A stretch of DNA of 64,000 nt from Roseimicrobium gellanilyticum (GTDB taxonomy: Bacteria > Verrucomicrobiota > Verrucomicrobiia > Verrucomicrobiales > Verrucomicrobiaceae). Positions 24,159-33,476 of the stretch are shown piece by piece. A model generated the notes under the pieces. That model did no database searches. It was not told where the DNA came from and was given only the letters and a program-made list of their open reading frames with translations. Both the position numbers and the translations under genes were made by a program. The stretch is from positions 1 to 64,000 of the forward strand of contig NZ_QNRR01000012.1 of assembly GCF_003315205.1 (NCBI RefSeq). The letters are read 5' to 3'. Position 1 is the first letter of the stretch, and every line of letters starts with the position of its first letter.

Positions 24159-27100
24159 ATGCCCAGCAAGAAGTCCCCCAAATCCGCGCCCGCCGCTGCC
24201 ATCGCCGCCGCGAATGAAATCCGCCCGATTCGCAAGCTCATGGTGGCGAATCGTTCTGAGATCGCCATCCGAGTTTTCCGTGCCGCGACGGAACTGGGCA
24301 TCCGCACGGTGGCCATCTATGCGAATGAAGACCGCTTCTGCCCGCACCGCTTCAAGGCGGACGAGGCGTATGAGCTGAACAAGGACAAGGGACCGCTCGG
24401 TGCGTATCTCGACTACGAAGGTATCGTGGCGCTGGCCAAGGAAAAGGGCGTGGACGCCATCCACCCCGGCTACGGCTTCCTCTCGGAGAATCCCCTCTTC
24501 GCCCAGGCATGCAAGGACGCGGGCATCATCTTCATTGGGCCAGAACCCAAGGTGCTGGAAATGATGGGGGACAAGACCGCCGCGCGTAATGTGGCGGACG
24601 AACTCGGCGTCCCCACCCTGCCGGGCACCAAGGACCCCATCGAGTCCCGCAAGGAGGCGCTGACCACGGCAAGGAAGATTGGATTCCCCCTCATCATCAA
24701 GGCAGCCTTCGGCGGCGGTGGCCGCGGCATGCGTGTGGTGCGCGAGGCGAAGGAACTCGAACCGCTGCTCGATGAAGCCCAGACCGAGGCGAAGCGTGCC
24801 TTTGGCAATGGTGCCGTGTTCCTGGAGAAGTTCGTGGGCCGCGCCAAACACATCGAGGTGCAGATCCTCGGGGACAAGCACGGCAACGTGATCCACTTGC
24901 ATGAGCGCGACTGCTCCGTGCAGCGTCGCCACCAAAAAGTCATCGAGCAGGCGCCGAGCTACCAGATTGACCAGAAGATCATCGATGGCCTCTGCGATGC
25001 CGCGGTGCAGATCGCGAAGGCGGTGAACTACACGCACGCCGGTACGGTCGAGTTCCTCGTGGACGTGGAGACGGGCGAGTGGTTCTTCATCGAGATGAAC
25101 CCGCGCATCCAGGTGGAGCACACCGTCACGGAAGAGATCACGGGCATCGATATCGTGCGTTCGCAGATTCTCATCGCACAGGGCTCGCAGATGCATGAGC
25201 AGCCGCTTGCACTTCCTGAGCAGCAGGACATCGAGAAGTCCGGCTACGCCATCCAGTGCCGCATCACCACGGAGGATCCGGAGAATGGGTTCACGCCGGA
25301 CTTTGGGAAGATCCTTACCTACCGCAGTGCCGGTGGCTTCGGGGTGCGTCTCGACGGCGCGCTCGGCGTGAATGGCGCGGTCATCACGCCCTACTATGAC
25401 TCCATGCTGGTGAAGGTGACCGTCTTCGCCCGCACGTACCAGCAGGCGCTGGATCGCATGCACCGTGCACTGAGTGAATTCCGCATTCGCGGGGTGAAGA
25501 CGAACATCCCCTTCCTCCTGAATGTGCTTCACGATCCCGCCTTCAAAGGCGGCCAGGCGACGACACGCTTCATCGATACGAATCCCCACCTCTTCAAGTT
25601 CGCCCCGCGCAAGGACCGCGCGACCAAGCTGCTGAGCTATCTCGCGGACGTGAGCGTGAACGGCAATCCCTTCGCCAAGGGGCACAAGCCGGAGAAGGAA
25701 TTCCGGATGCCGCCGGTGCCGCACTCGGATCATCGCGTGGCTCCGACACCCGGCACAAAGCAGCTTCTCACGGAGATGGGACCGGAGGCCTTCTGCAAGA
25801 ACTGGGTCGCGAAGCAAAAGCGCCTGCTCATCACGGACACCACCTTCCGTGATGCGCATCAGTCCCTGCTGGCCACGCGCATGCGCTCGTATGACATGCT
25901 CGCCGTGGCAGATGCCGTCGCACGCCGCACGCCGAATCTCTTCTCGCTCGAAATGTGGGGCGGTGCGACCTTCGACGTGACCATGCGCTTCCTGCGTGAA
26001 GACCCATGGGAACGCCTGCGCCAGCTCCGTGCCCGCGTGCCGAACATCCTTTTCCAGATGCTCTTCCGCGGCTCCAACGCCGTGGGCTACAGCAACTATC
26101 CTGACAATGTGGTGAAGGGATTCGTGAAGCATGCCGCGGAAAACGGCATGGACATCTTCCGCATCTTTGACTCGCTGAACTACCTGCCGAACCTCGTGCC
26201 CGCCATGGAGGCGGTGCGCGAAGACACGCAGTCGATTTGCGAAGGCACGCTGTGCTACACCGGTGACATCCTGGATCCGAAGCGCGACAAGTACGGCCTG
26301 AAGTACTATGTGAAACTCGCCCGCGAACTGGAGAAGATGGGCGCGCACATGCTGTGCATCAAGGACATGGCCGGCCTCGTGCGCCCCTATGCAGCGAAGA
26401 AACTGGTGAAGGCGCTCAAGGAAGAGGTGGGCATCCCCATCCACTTCCACACGCATGACACGAGCGGTCTGAATGCCAGCAGCATCCTGCAGGCAGCCGA
26501 TGGTGGCGTGGACGTGGCAGATGCCGCGATCGCCAGCATGAGCGGTGGCACCTCGCAGCCGAACATGAACAGCATTGTCGCCAGCCTGCAGCACACGCCG
26601 CGGGATACGGGACTCGATACCGAAGCGCTGCAGGAGTTCAGCGACTACTGGGCGGCCGTGCGTGCCTTCTACAAGCCCTTCGACACCAGCGAGCCCTACG
26701 GAACCGCGGAAGTGTATCTCCATGAGATGCCCGGTGGCCAGTACACGAACCTCAAGGAACAGGCGACGGGCATGGGTCTCGGACCGCGCTGGCCCGAGAT
26801 CGCCCACGCATATGCGGAGGTGAACCAACTCTGCGGCGACATCATCAAGGTGACGCCAAGCAGCAAGGTGGTGGGTGACCTCGCCATCGAATGCGTGGCT
26901 CGTGGCGTGAAGCCGTCAGACATCATCAATCTCAAGGGCACGAAGTGGAGCAAGGACGTCACCAGCATGTTCGAAGGCTGGCTCGGCGAGCCCTTTTACG
27001 GACTCGACAAGGACGAGGCGAAGGACTCCTGGGCTAAGTGGAACGCGCTGGCCGATGCCATTGTGGGCAAGGGCGGCAAGCGCCTCAAGGGACGCCCCGG

Positions 27101-27701
27101 CGACCACGCTCCGAAGGTGAAACTAGAGGACGTGCGCAAGGAACTCGAGACCAAGCTCAAGAAGAAGCCCACCGAGGATGATGTGTGGAGCTACCTCATG
27201 TATCCGGATGTCTTCATGAAGTATGCAGACCATCGCGAGCAATTCGGCGATGTGAGCGTACTGCCCACGCCTGCCTACTACTACGGCTTGCGTGACCAGG
27301 AAGAAATCCATGTGGACCTCGAAGAAGGCAAGACCCTCTTCGTCCGCATGCTGAACCTCACAGATCCTGATGCGAAGGGCAAGCAGACGGCCATTTTCGA
27401 ACTGAACGGCTACCCGCGTCACACCACCGTCGCGAACAAGAAACTCGCGAAGGAAGGTGCGTCCCGTCCCAAAGCGGATCCTGCCAAGCCGAGTGAAGTC
27501 GGCGCGCCAATGCCCGGCATGATTGCCAGCGTGGCAGTCAGCGTCGGTCAGAAGGTGAAGGAAGGCGAGACCCTGCTCACGCTGGAGGCCATGAAGATGT
27601 TCGCCGCCGTCGCCGCCCCTACCGCCGGCACCGTACAAGAAGTCTTCGTGAAAGTGGGCGAAAGCGTGGAGAGCAAGGATTTGCTGGTAAGGCTGGGATA
27701 G
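24159..27701 (+). CDS. pyc: Pyruvate carboxylase
   Basis: 1180 residues from ATG 24159, full length. It makes oxaloacetate from pyruvate, bicarbonate and ATP, refilling the TCA cycle or the reductive C4 branch. Domains in order: biotin carboxylase (about 25-475; ATP-grasp loop GGGGRGMRVV, EMNPRIQVEHTVTE), carboxyltransferase (about 560-830; TTFRDAHQSLLATRMR, the metal-binding HTHD in HFHTHDTSG), allosteric linker, and biotin carrier with biotinyl Lys1146 in LEAMKM. Single-chain alpha4-type enzyme. Divergent from the TetR gene. It fits the anaplerotic theme of the 37-58 kb region. Confidence 0.98.
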   Translation: MPSKKSPKSAPAAAIAAANEIRPIRKLMVANRSEIAIRVFRAATELGIRTVAIYANEDRFCPHRFKADEAYELNKDKGPLGAYLDYEGIVALAKEKGVDAIHPGYGFLSENPLFAQACKDAGIIFIGPEPKVLEMMGDKTAARNVADELGVPTLPGTKDPIESRKEALTTARKIGFPLIIKAAFGGGGRGMRVVREAKELEPLLDEAQTEAKRAFGNGAVFLEKFVGRAKHIEVQILGDKHGNVIHLHERDCSVQRRHQKVIEQAPSYQIDQKIIDGLCDAAVQIAKAVNYTHAGTVEFLVDVETGEWFFIEMNPRIQVEHTVTEEITGIDIVRSQILIAQGSQMHEQPLALPEQQDIEKSGYAIQCRITTEDPENGFTPDFGKILTYRSAGGFGVRLDGALGVNGAVITPYYDSMLVKVTVFARTYQQALDRMHRALSEFRIRGVKTNIPFLLNVLHDPAFKGGQATTRFIDTNPHLFKFAPRKDRATKLLSYLADVSVNGNPFAKGHKPEKEFRMPPVPHSDHRVAPTPGTKQLLTEMGPEAFCKNWVAKQKRLLITDTTFRDAHQSLLATRMRSYDMLAVADAVARRTPNLFSLEMWGGATFDVTMRFLREDPWERLRQLRARVPNILFQMLFRGSNAVGYSNYPDNVVKGFVKHAAENGMDIFRIFDSLNYLPNLVPAMEAVREDTQSICEGTLCYTGDILDPKRDKYGLKYYVKLARELEKMGAHMLCIKDMAGLVRPYAAKKLVKALKEEVGIPIHFHTHDTSGLNASSILQAADGGVDVADAAIASMSGGTSQPNMNSIVASLQHTPRDTGLDTEALQEFSDYWAAVRAFYKPFDTSEPYGTAEVYLHEMPGGQYTNLKEQATGMGLGPRWPEIAHAYAEVNQLCGDIIKVTPSSKVVGDLAIECVARGVKPSDIINLKGTKWSKDVTSMFEGWLGEPFYGLDKDEAKDSWAKWNALADAIVGKGGKRLKGRPGDHAPKVKLEDVRKELETKLKKKPTEDDVWSYLMYPDVFMKYADHREQFGDVSVLPTPAYYYGLRDQEEIHVDLEEGKTLFVRMLNLTDPDAKGKQTAIFELNGYPRHTTVANKKLAKEGASRPKADPAKPSEVGAPMPGMIASVAVSVGQKVKEGETLLTLEAMKMFAAVAAPTAGTVQEVFVKVGESVESKDLLVRLG

Positions 27702-27739
27702 CCGGAAAGCGGCCAGCCTTACAACAGCACAAGAACGAA

Positions 27740-27763
27740 CTCAGGGGCAAGAGTGCCCCTGAG
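27740..27763. terminator. Hairpin between pyc and the convergent fusion gene
   Basis: Perfect 10-bp stem CTCAGGGGCA/TGCCCCTGAG with loop AGAG. No T tract, but its position between two convergent genes suits a bidirectional terminator. Confidence 0.6.
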
Positions 27764-27788
27764 GTGATCATGCCGATATCAGGCCACC

Positions 27789-30071
27789 TCAAGACACGGA
27801 CGTGTCGCCCTCATCTGAAGGAACGGTCCCCTCCAGGTGTGACTTTGCTGAGGCCGCAATACCTTTGATGGGTGCATTCTCGAGCAACTTACAACTGGCT
27901 AGGACGTTGATCAATGGACGCACCAGATCATGGAAAACGGCCCAGTCATAATTCTGAGTGAGTCGCGGGTCAGAATCCTGCCTCATCGCGAAATCGAGAA
28001 TATCGGTCAACGCTTTCACATCCCCACGCATGAGGGCAGCAATCGCGAAACTCGCCCAGCTTGTTGGTGAGTGAATCACGGATAGTTCCATGCACTTTTT
28101 GCTCAATTGAAACCAATTCAAGAGCATGGATGCCGCATCGCTCGAAGGACTTGCAGCTTGGTTTGCGGCTGGTGTGAGAATAGCCCATTTCAGGTAATCG
28201 GCGAGCGCCCATAGGGCGAGAACCACATGTTGGTTTCTGCTCCCTTCCGCATAGTAGGAAACTCCCACAAACCTCATTCCGTTTCTCTGTTCTTCGTCCA
28301 GGGCTGCCTGGGGCTTTATCAATATCTGGAGATACATGTCGTAGGCATGAGACAGAAACCCCTCAGCATCAGATATGTCTTCCGCGGTAAGAGCCAGGGA
28401 CATCAAAGCGTCGGCAATCACCAGCAAAGTCTCATTCCTGACATCAGCTTTGGACTTACTTCTCTCTCTCAATTCGTCCAAATAGGCTCGAAAGCCGGGA
28501 TCCAGTTCCTTGTCCGCCTGAAACTTTTGTGCACGAATGGACATGCACAAAAGCAAATCTCTGGTGTCTGAGGAGAGAAGGTTTCGCTTGGACAACCACG
28601 AGTTGTACTGCTTCAAAACAGACAACGCCTTCTTACAGGCACCTGCGTAGAGCAACCGCTGAATGAGCTTCTCCCAAGTGACAAAGATGCTTGGAGGTGA
28701 AAAGTCCCCCTGGGCACGCTCCAACAGCTTGTCACACCAAATTTCGAGGCGTGAGCGCTCGTTCCTCTTCGACAAACTGCTATACACCATTTCTTCGGCC
28801 TGATTGAGGGAGGTTTCGTTCTCGCGATCCTTCCTCAACCAGTAGGTGAAGTGAGTACCATGATCCTTGGCAAATCTCACGTAAGTCAACGACTTGAGTG
28901 AGTAACCTTGGGGAACGACGGCCAGCGGCTTCCGGAACATCATGGCAGCCTCAGTGGTGCACCATACCTGTCCCGGCTCCACCACAGGTTCCAGCCGGGC
29001 GGGCGTTACAATATCAGACCCGTGGTGCATGCTGCGAGTCGAGCCATTGAGCGAAACTTCGTTCGCCTGGACCTCGCCATAGTGCAAAGCGGTCCGCAAC
29101 CGCAAGATGGGACCGCCCTTCGCAGAATAGTCGTCAAATGCCTGGGTAAGATTTACCGCAAAGTGGGCAAGCTTGCCCAAATCATCGTGGCAGCAGAAGA
29201 TGCCATCCCCCCACAAATTTTGCTCGCGAAACTGGATTACCCCACTTCGAGCCATGGCCTCCTCGAGAAGCTTGTTCAGGGTGGTGGTATGAAATGTTTC
29301 CTTGTCCTTGTCTTCCAGCTTGGAGTAGCCGCGCACGTCAGCGAACATGATGCCTGCCTTGAACTTCTGGCCGGCAGGAACTTCACTTGGCCCAGAAACC
29401 CAGTACCGAACCAGATGGCGTTTCTGGCAGGTGAACTTCGTGGACCTTGCATGCACGCAGATGTGATTGTCCCAGACCAGGAGAGATCCTGGCTCCTGCA
29501 CAAAGTCCCTCGAATGCTCATGAAAGTACTCAAGCAGGGCTCCTTTGTACTCTGTCACAAGCTCCTCCTGTCCACACCTCATCCCGCCGGTGCAGAACCT
29601 GAGAACGTCGCTGCTGCCACCATCCTTGGAAATCGGACAAACAATCGCTTCGCTGCCGAAATTTTGCGACCGCAGCCCGGCTTCAGATGAAAACGTGAAC
29701 GGGGTGGTTTCCAGACGCTTCCGCAACTTGGGATCCATCCCCGAAATGAATCCCCGCATGTCCGCGACGGCGATCGCGCCTCCGCCGCAGCTTGCCTTCT
29801 CCACGCAATACAGGGCCACGTACTTCGGAGGGACGAGTGGCGTCTCGTAGAATTCCGTATGGGGCGCGATCTCCGCTTTTCCCAGGGAATTGCGCATCTT
29901 GGACTGACCTTGCCTGGGTTTGACGTTCCAGGCGATGCCCTTGTCGTACTGTGGCATCAGCTCCCCCAGAGACTGCACAAACCTCTGAGCCGAAGTCTGG
30001 TTCCCTGCGAAGTTGAGGTGTAGGTAACCGTTTTGTTGGAGCTCTTGCAGTGCATCTTCCCGCGGTATCAT
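27789..30071 (-). CDS. TauD-like dioxygenase / class III nucleotide cyclase / helical-repeat fusion
   Basis: 760 residues from ATG 30071, with AGAGGA nine bases upstream. Residues 1-225 follow the TauD/TfdA Fe(II)/2-oxoglutarate dioxygenase pattern: metal ligands His71 and Glu73 (PHTEFYET, HxE as in clavaminate synthase rather than HxD) and His207 (WDNHICVHARS), with Arg218/Arg222 placed for 2-oxoglutarate. Residues about 237-385 form a class III adenylate/guanylate cyclase domain: both metal Asp are kept (Asp245 in MFADVRGYS, Asp289 in WGDGIF), the transition-state Arg (Arg359 in PARLEPVVEPGQ) is kept, and the partner Asn appears to be Thr. Residues about 400-760 are helical, TPR-like, with no named family. 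Cytoplasmic, no membrane segment. The DNA looks poorer in GC than its surroundings, suggesting acquisition. I know no described protein with this order. Confidence 0.8.
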   Translation of the reverse strand: MIPREDALQELQQNGYLHLNFAGNQTSAQRFVQSLGELMPQYDKGIAWNVKPRQGQSKMRNSLGKAEIAPHTEFYETPLVPPKYVALYCVEKASCGGGAIAVADMRGFISGMDPKLRKRLETTPFTFSSEAGLRSQNFGSEAIVCPISKDGGSSDVLRFCTGGMRCGQEELVTEYKGALLEYFHEHSRDFVQEPGSLLVWDNHICVHARSTKFTCQKRHLVRYWVSGPSEVPAGQKFKAGIMFADVRGYSKLEDKDKETFHTTTLNKLLEEAMARSGVIQFREQNLWGDGIFCCHDDLGKLAHFAVNLTQAFDDYSAKGGPILRLRTALHYGEVQANEVSLNGSTRSMHHGSDIVTPARLEPVVEPGQVWCTTEAAMMFRKPLAVVPQGYSLKSLTYVRFAKDHGTHFTYWLRKDRENETSLNQAEEMVYSSLSKRNERSRLEIWCDKLLERAQGDFSPPSIFVTWEKLIQRLLYAGACKKALSVLKQYNSWLSKRNLLSSDTRDLLLCMSIRAQKFQADKELDPGFRAYLDELRERSKSKADVRNETLLVIADALMSLALTAEDISDAEGFLSHAYDMYLQILIKPQAALDEEQRNGMRFVGVSYYAEGSRNQHVVLALWALADYLKWAILTPAANQAASPSSDAASMLLNWFQLSKKCMELSVIHSPTSWASFAIAALMRGDVKALTDILDFAMRQDSDPRLTQNYDWAVFHDLVRPLINVLASCKLLENAPIKGIAASAKSHLEGTVPSDEGDTSVS

Positions 30072-30631
30072 AAATGCAATGTCCTCTGAGGGGGTTGACC
30101 GCCCGGACGGGGCGGCGCGAATTTATCCGACCATTTAGATAAAACTTTGCTCACAGAAATATTGCATTGCATGTGACAAAAAATGCATAGCGCCCCAGGC
30201 GTCCCATTTTGACGGAGGCGCGTATGGAGCGCGGAGGAAGAGCTGGATCACGCCCCCTCGCTGCAGGTCGGAAACGTAGGACACTAAAGTTGGAATTGCA
30301 GATCTCTAAGATGGACGAAAGTCTTTCGGGCGCCCCAGTGAACGTGATGGAGGGAGACGTGAGCGAAAGCGGTTCGGGGCAATTCTGGTCCCGGCCAGTA
30401 ACCGCGTGCTTTTTGCGATTGTCTCGCATTTGCCCAGGTGTACAGTCACCTGATGCCACTCCCGAAAACGATAGTTCGTTTGGCCGATCTTTGAGTTTTT
30501 CTAGCCCTCGGTCGCCGAGGACACCTTCACCTCCAATTCCCGAGCATGTGACCTGCCAAGCCTCTCCACATCCCGTTTGCCGAACACGGGAGCCTGAGGC
30601 AGAGTCCCCCGCCCTTTTCCCATCCCCGTTC
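30072..30631. other. 560-bp region without a supported gene, upstream of lspA
   Basis: Open frames on both strands exist but have no protein-like composition or plausible start. Seen here: a perfect hairpin CCGCCC/GGGCGG (30099-30115) in the leader of the fusion gene, AT-rich DNA at 30119-30185 that should hold its promoter, and an inverted repeat CAGGTG/CACCTG near 30436-30453. The rest could hold the lspA promoter, a decayed gene or an RNA gene. Confidence 0.5.
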
Positions 30632-31120
30632 ATGCTGCGACTGCTTCTTCTCCTCAGCCTTCCGCTCTACATCCTCGACCAGTGGTCCAAACACTGGATC
30701 GTGCAGAACATCGACGTCCAATCGGAAGAGTTGGTAGTGGTGGAGAACTTTTTCACAATCCATCATGTCAAGAATACCGGCATTGCCTTTGGCCAGTTCA
30801 ATGGGGGGCAGTACTCGAACTACATCTTCGGCGGAATCGCGCTGGGGGCACTGGCGTTGATCACCTGGCTGTACCGGAAGGGGCTCTTCCCCGGAGGCCT
30901 TAGCCGGACCGCGATTGCGCTGCTGGCATCGGGCGTATGCGGGAATTTCACAGACCGGATCCTGCACGGCTACGTGGTGGACTTCTTGAGCTTCGACCTG
31001 CACGTGAAGTTCGCGAATCCCTGGCCGACTTTCAATGTGGCGGACTCGTGCGTCGTGGTTGCGGCCATCCTGCTCGCGATTGCCTCCTTCAAAGAGGTGC
31101 CTGAGCAGAAAACGGCGTGA
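30632..31120 (+). CDS. lspA: Lipoprotein signal peptidase II
   Basis: 162 residues from ATG 30632 (MLRLLLLLSLPLYILDQWSKHW). The reading frame continues 141 codons upstream, but that part has no hydrophobic or conserved character. Four membrane helices. The two catalytic aspartates lie in NFTDRILHGYVVDFLSF and FNVADSCVV. It cleaves signal peptides of diacylated prolipoproteins, including those encoded here at 35756-37018 and 37030-37221. Inner membrane. Confidence 0.95.
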   Translation: MLRLLLLLSLPLYILDQWSKHWIVQNIDVQSEELVVVENFFTIHHVKNTGIAFGQFNGGQYSNYIFGGIALGALALITWLYRKGLFPGGLSRTAIALLASGVCGNFTDRILHGYVVDFLSFDLHVKFANPWPTFNVADSCVVVAAILLAIASFKEVPEQKTA

Positions 31121-31130
31121 GCAAGATGCG

Positions 31131-31178
31131 TAGCCAGTCGTAGGACGGGGCTCAACCAGCCGCTTCGCATCTGCTTGC
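31131..31178 (+). terminator. Possible hairpin terminator after lspA
   Basis: GCAAGATGCG (31131-31140) can pair with CGCATCTGCTTGC (31166-31178) with a small bulge, 11 bp after the lspA stop. No strong T run follows, so function is uncertain. Confidence 0.35.
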
Positions 31179-31252
31179 GTATCCCCTGTTTTGATCCTTC
31201 ACTTGCTTGAAGTCCGCCCGGCCCTGTGAACCTGACGCCCAAGAAGAAGAAC

Positions 31253-32809
31253 ATGCGCTCCCTGTCCCTCTCGTCCGCCCTGTTCAGTGCGTTTGCACTC
31301 CAGCTTTCCGCGCAATCCGAACCGGAGACGCCGAAGGCTCCCGTCACGATCGAGCCGGGGCTGGAGAAGGCCGTGGAGTGGAAATGGTGGGTGGTGCCCT
31401 CGGACTCGGTGAAAAACTGGGCGAACCCCACCCCCCAGCCAGCGGAACAGGTGCCAGGCACTCCAGGTGCGAATGGGGCCACGACCACGGGTGCAACCGA
31501 GCCACGCCCACGCGAGTACGAGGTGAAGAAAGGCGACGTGCTCACCCACATCGGCAGGCGCTACGGCATCACGGCACAGCAGCTCAAGGAATTCAACGGA
31601 TTCACGAAGGACACCATCCACATTGGGCAGGTCATCAAGATCCCCACCATGGAGGAAGTCATGGCCATGGCGCCACCGCCAGAGCCCAAGAAGGAAACCC
31701 GCAAAAAGCAGGAGGAAGAATCCAGCCAGCCCCAGACGCCGAAGGCTCCTGCGATGCTGCCTCCCGGACAAGAGGACCTGCTCATGCAGATCTATCTCGA
31801 CCGCGAAGGGTTCTCCTGCGGCTCCGTCGATGGCAACGCGGGCCCAACCTTCACCAAAATCCTGCAGCTCTACCGCGACAATCATCCCGAGTTCATCGAC
31901 ATGACGTCGCTCAAGGAGAAGGCCTTGGAGGTCGTGGGCCATCCGCTGACGGCCTACACTTTGAAGCCCGAGGACTTCCGATTCATTGCGAAACCAGCGC
32001 CGAGCCTCAACACGACGCCAGTCCGCCGCAAAGGCAGCAATAAAGCGGCGGCGGCGAAAGAAGAAGTGGAACCTGCCACCACCTATGAAGAGCTCACCTC
32101 TGCTCCCATGCTCCTCTACCGGAACGCATGGGAATTCGTGGCGGAGCGCTACCACTGCGATGAACTCTTCCTGAGAGGACTGAATCCCCGGGTCAAGACC
32201 CTGGAGCCCGGCACGGGGCTGCAAGTGCCGAACGTGATTCCGTTTGAGATTGAGAAGGCTTTCGAAGGCACGCTCCAGCCCGTGGCAGATCCGGAGAATC
32301 CGGTGACGGTGGCGCTTGTAGAGCTGACCCGCCTGGAGGTTTCCCGCGGTGGCAAAGTGATCGCCGTGGCCCCTGTTGGCTTTGCCAGGCCTGGACTTCG
32401 GGGAGCAGGTTCCTGGACGATTCACCAGGCCGTTCCCCTCCCCAAGCTGGCTACGCTGCAGGAGCTGAAAGAGGCGCCCAAGCCCTCTGCCACGGTCCTG
32501 ATCCAGACCGGCGATGCCAACCCAACCGCGCCCCCGCCCACACCTTCGGTAGTGGCGCCCACGGTTTCGCGCGCCGCGCTGGCCAGTGAGCAATTCATCG
32601 CGGAGGGTCCCAACAATCCGGTGGGGCTGGTCTGGCTCAATCTTTCCAAAACCAAGACGAAGGAAGCCCTTCCCTACGGACTGCACGGCACGAGCATCCC
32701 CCGCCGCATCAAGTCCCAGGAGGGCATCGGCGGCATCCGCCTCACCAACTGGGACCTCATGCGCATTGTGCGCTTGATCCCTGCGGACACACAGATGCAG
32801 TGGAAGTAG
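31253..32809 (+). CDS. LysM protein with L,D-transpeptidase (YkuD)-like domain lacking the catalytic Cys
   Basis: 518 residues from ATG 31253 (MRSLSLSSALFSAFALQLSAQ, signal peptide, AGAAGAAG upstream); a GTG at 31226 adds nine residues. Domains: Pro-rich linker, LysM about 90-135 (YEVKKGDVLTHIGRRYGITAQQLKEFNG), Lys/Glu/Pro-rich linker, a middle region with a peptidoglycan-binding-like segment, and a C-terminal YkuD-like domain. Active YkuD enzymes end in HGTxxP...S(H)GC(I)R; here the line reads HGTSIPRRIKSQEGIGGIRLTNWD, with Gly where the Cys nucleophile should be. Predicted periplasmic, binding peptidoglycan, probably without transpeptidase activity. Confidence 0.8.
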   Translation: MRSLSLSSALFSAFALQLSAQSEPETPKAPVTIEPGLEKAVEWKWWVVPSDSVKNWANPTPQPAEQVPGTPGANGATTTGATEPRPREYEVKKGDVLTHIGRRYGITAQQLKEFNGFTKDTIHIGQVIKIPTMEEVMAMAPPPEPKKETRKKQEEESSQPQTPKAPAMLPPGQEDLLMQIYLDREGFSCGSVDGNAGPTFTKILQLYRDNHPEFIDMTSLKEKALEVVGHPLTAYTLKPEDFRFIAKPAPSLNTTPVRRKGSNKAAAAKEEVEPATTYEELTSAPMLLYRNAWEFVAERYHCDELFLRGLNPRVKTLEPGTGLQVPNVIPFEIEKAFEGTLQPVADPENPVTVALVELTRLEVSRGGKVIAVAPVGFARPGLRGAGSWTIHQAVPLPKLATLQELKEAPKPSATVLIQTGDANPTAPPPTPSVVAPTVSRAALASEQFIAEGPNNPVGLVWLNLSKTKTKEALPYGLHGTSIPRRIKSQEGIGGIRLTNWDLMRIVRLIPADTQMQWK

Positions 32810-32955
32810 CCGCGCGTGTGCGCCATTGCCTCCGATTCTGTGGGGCCCAGACCATCGCTTCGTGCATGGTGCATGTCCCTGACCTGAAGAAGGGTTAAGG
32901 GTAATTCTTTGCGCTTGGCGGGACAATCTTTGGGGCGCATTGTAAGAGGCGAAAC

Positions 32956-33351
32956 ATGTCATCAACCTACCCGCAGGCGCTTCATCAATTGCTCACCGAG
33001 TTCGAGGGATTCCGCGATCTCGGCATGTGGCAGGCTGCCGGGGAGGTGCTGGAAAGAATCCCTGCGGAATGGACCAACCATCCCGACGTGCTCCTGGCGA
33101 GGCTGGACGTGCTTGTCGGCAACAATGACTGGACCGAAGCCCTGCACCTCTCCGAGCAACTGGGCGCTGCGCTGAAGGATCACCCCGAGGCGTGGTACGG
33201 CATTGCTTGCGCGCACTCGCAACAGGGAAACATCCAGGCAGCCATGGATGCCGTGAAACACTGCGTCTCGCTGGACAATTCCTACAGCAGCCGTGTACTC
33301 CAGGAGCCGCTGCTGGCTCCGATGTGGAATGAAAATCGACTCTGGGAGTGA
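32956..33351 (+). CDS. Small TPR-repeat protein
   Basis: 131 residues from ATG 32956 with AAGAGG eight bases upstream. Three helical TPR-like units can be followed (WQAAGEVLERIPAEWTNHPDVLLARLDVLVG; DWTEALHLSEQLGAALKDHPEAWYGIACAHSQQG; NIQAAMDAVKHCVSLDNSY). No signal peptide, cytoplasmic. A scaffold role is likely, partner unknown. Such single-TPR proteins are frequent in Verrucomicrobia. A small hairpin CCTACG/CGTAGG follows at 33360-33380. Confidence 0.75.
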   Translation: MSSTYPQALHQLLTEFEGFRDLGMWQAAGEVLERIPAEWTNHPDVLLARLDVLVGNNDWTEALHLSEQLGAALKDHPEAWYGIACAHSQQGNIQAAMDAVKHCVSLDNSYSSRVLQEPLLAPMWNENRLWE

Positions 33352-33476
33352 GGCACGCTCCTACGCCGTCTTGACGTAGGTAAAAACGCTATCGCGGGCC
33401 CTGCCATCCAAGGCACGGCTACCTCTCGCAGGAAACGTCCATGTCGTGGCGTTAGGATAGATGCCTCGGCATTGTT

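Noticed and set aside
24117-26828. 903-codon open frame antisense to pyruvate carboxylase
   Set aside because: Shadow frame created by high GC and codon bias of pyc; composition is His/Arg/Leu-rich and matches no protein, while pyc is complete on the other strand.
30209-30631. 141-codon N-terminal extension of lspA
   Set aside because: Signal peptidase II is about 160 residues and starts at its first membrane helix; the extension is Ser/Pro/Arg-rich without homology.
30151-30633. 160-codon minus-strand frame in the gap before lspA
   Set aside because: No recognisable motif, biased composition and no clear ribosome site; too weak to call, so the gap is reported as unexplained.
31199-32965. 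588-codon antisense open frame over the LysM protein gene
   Set aside because: Low-complexity Arg/Gly/His composition and full overlap with a well-supported gene; shadow frame.
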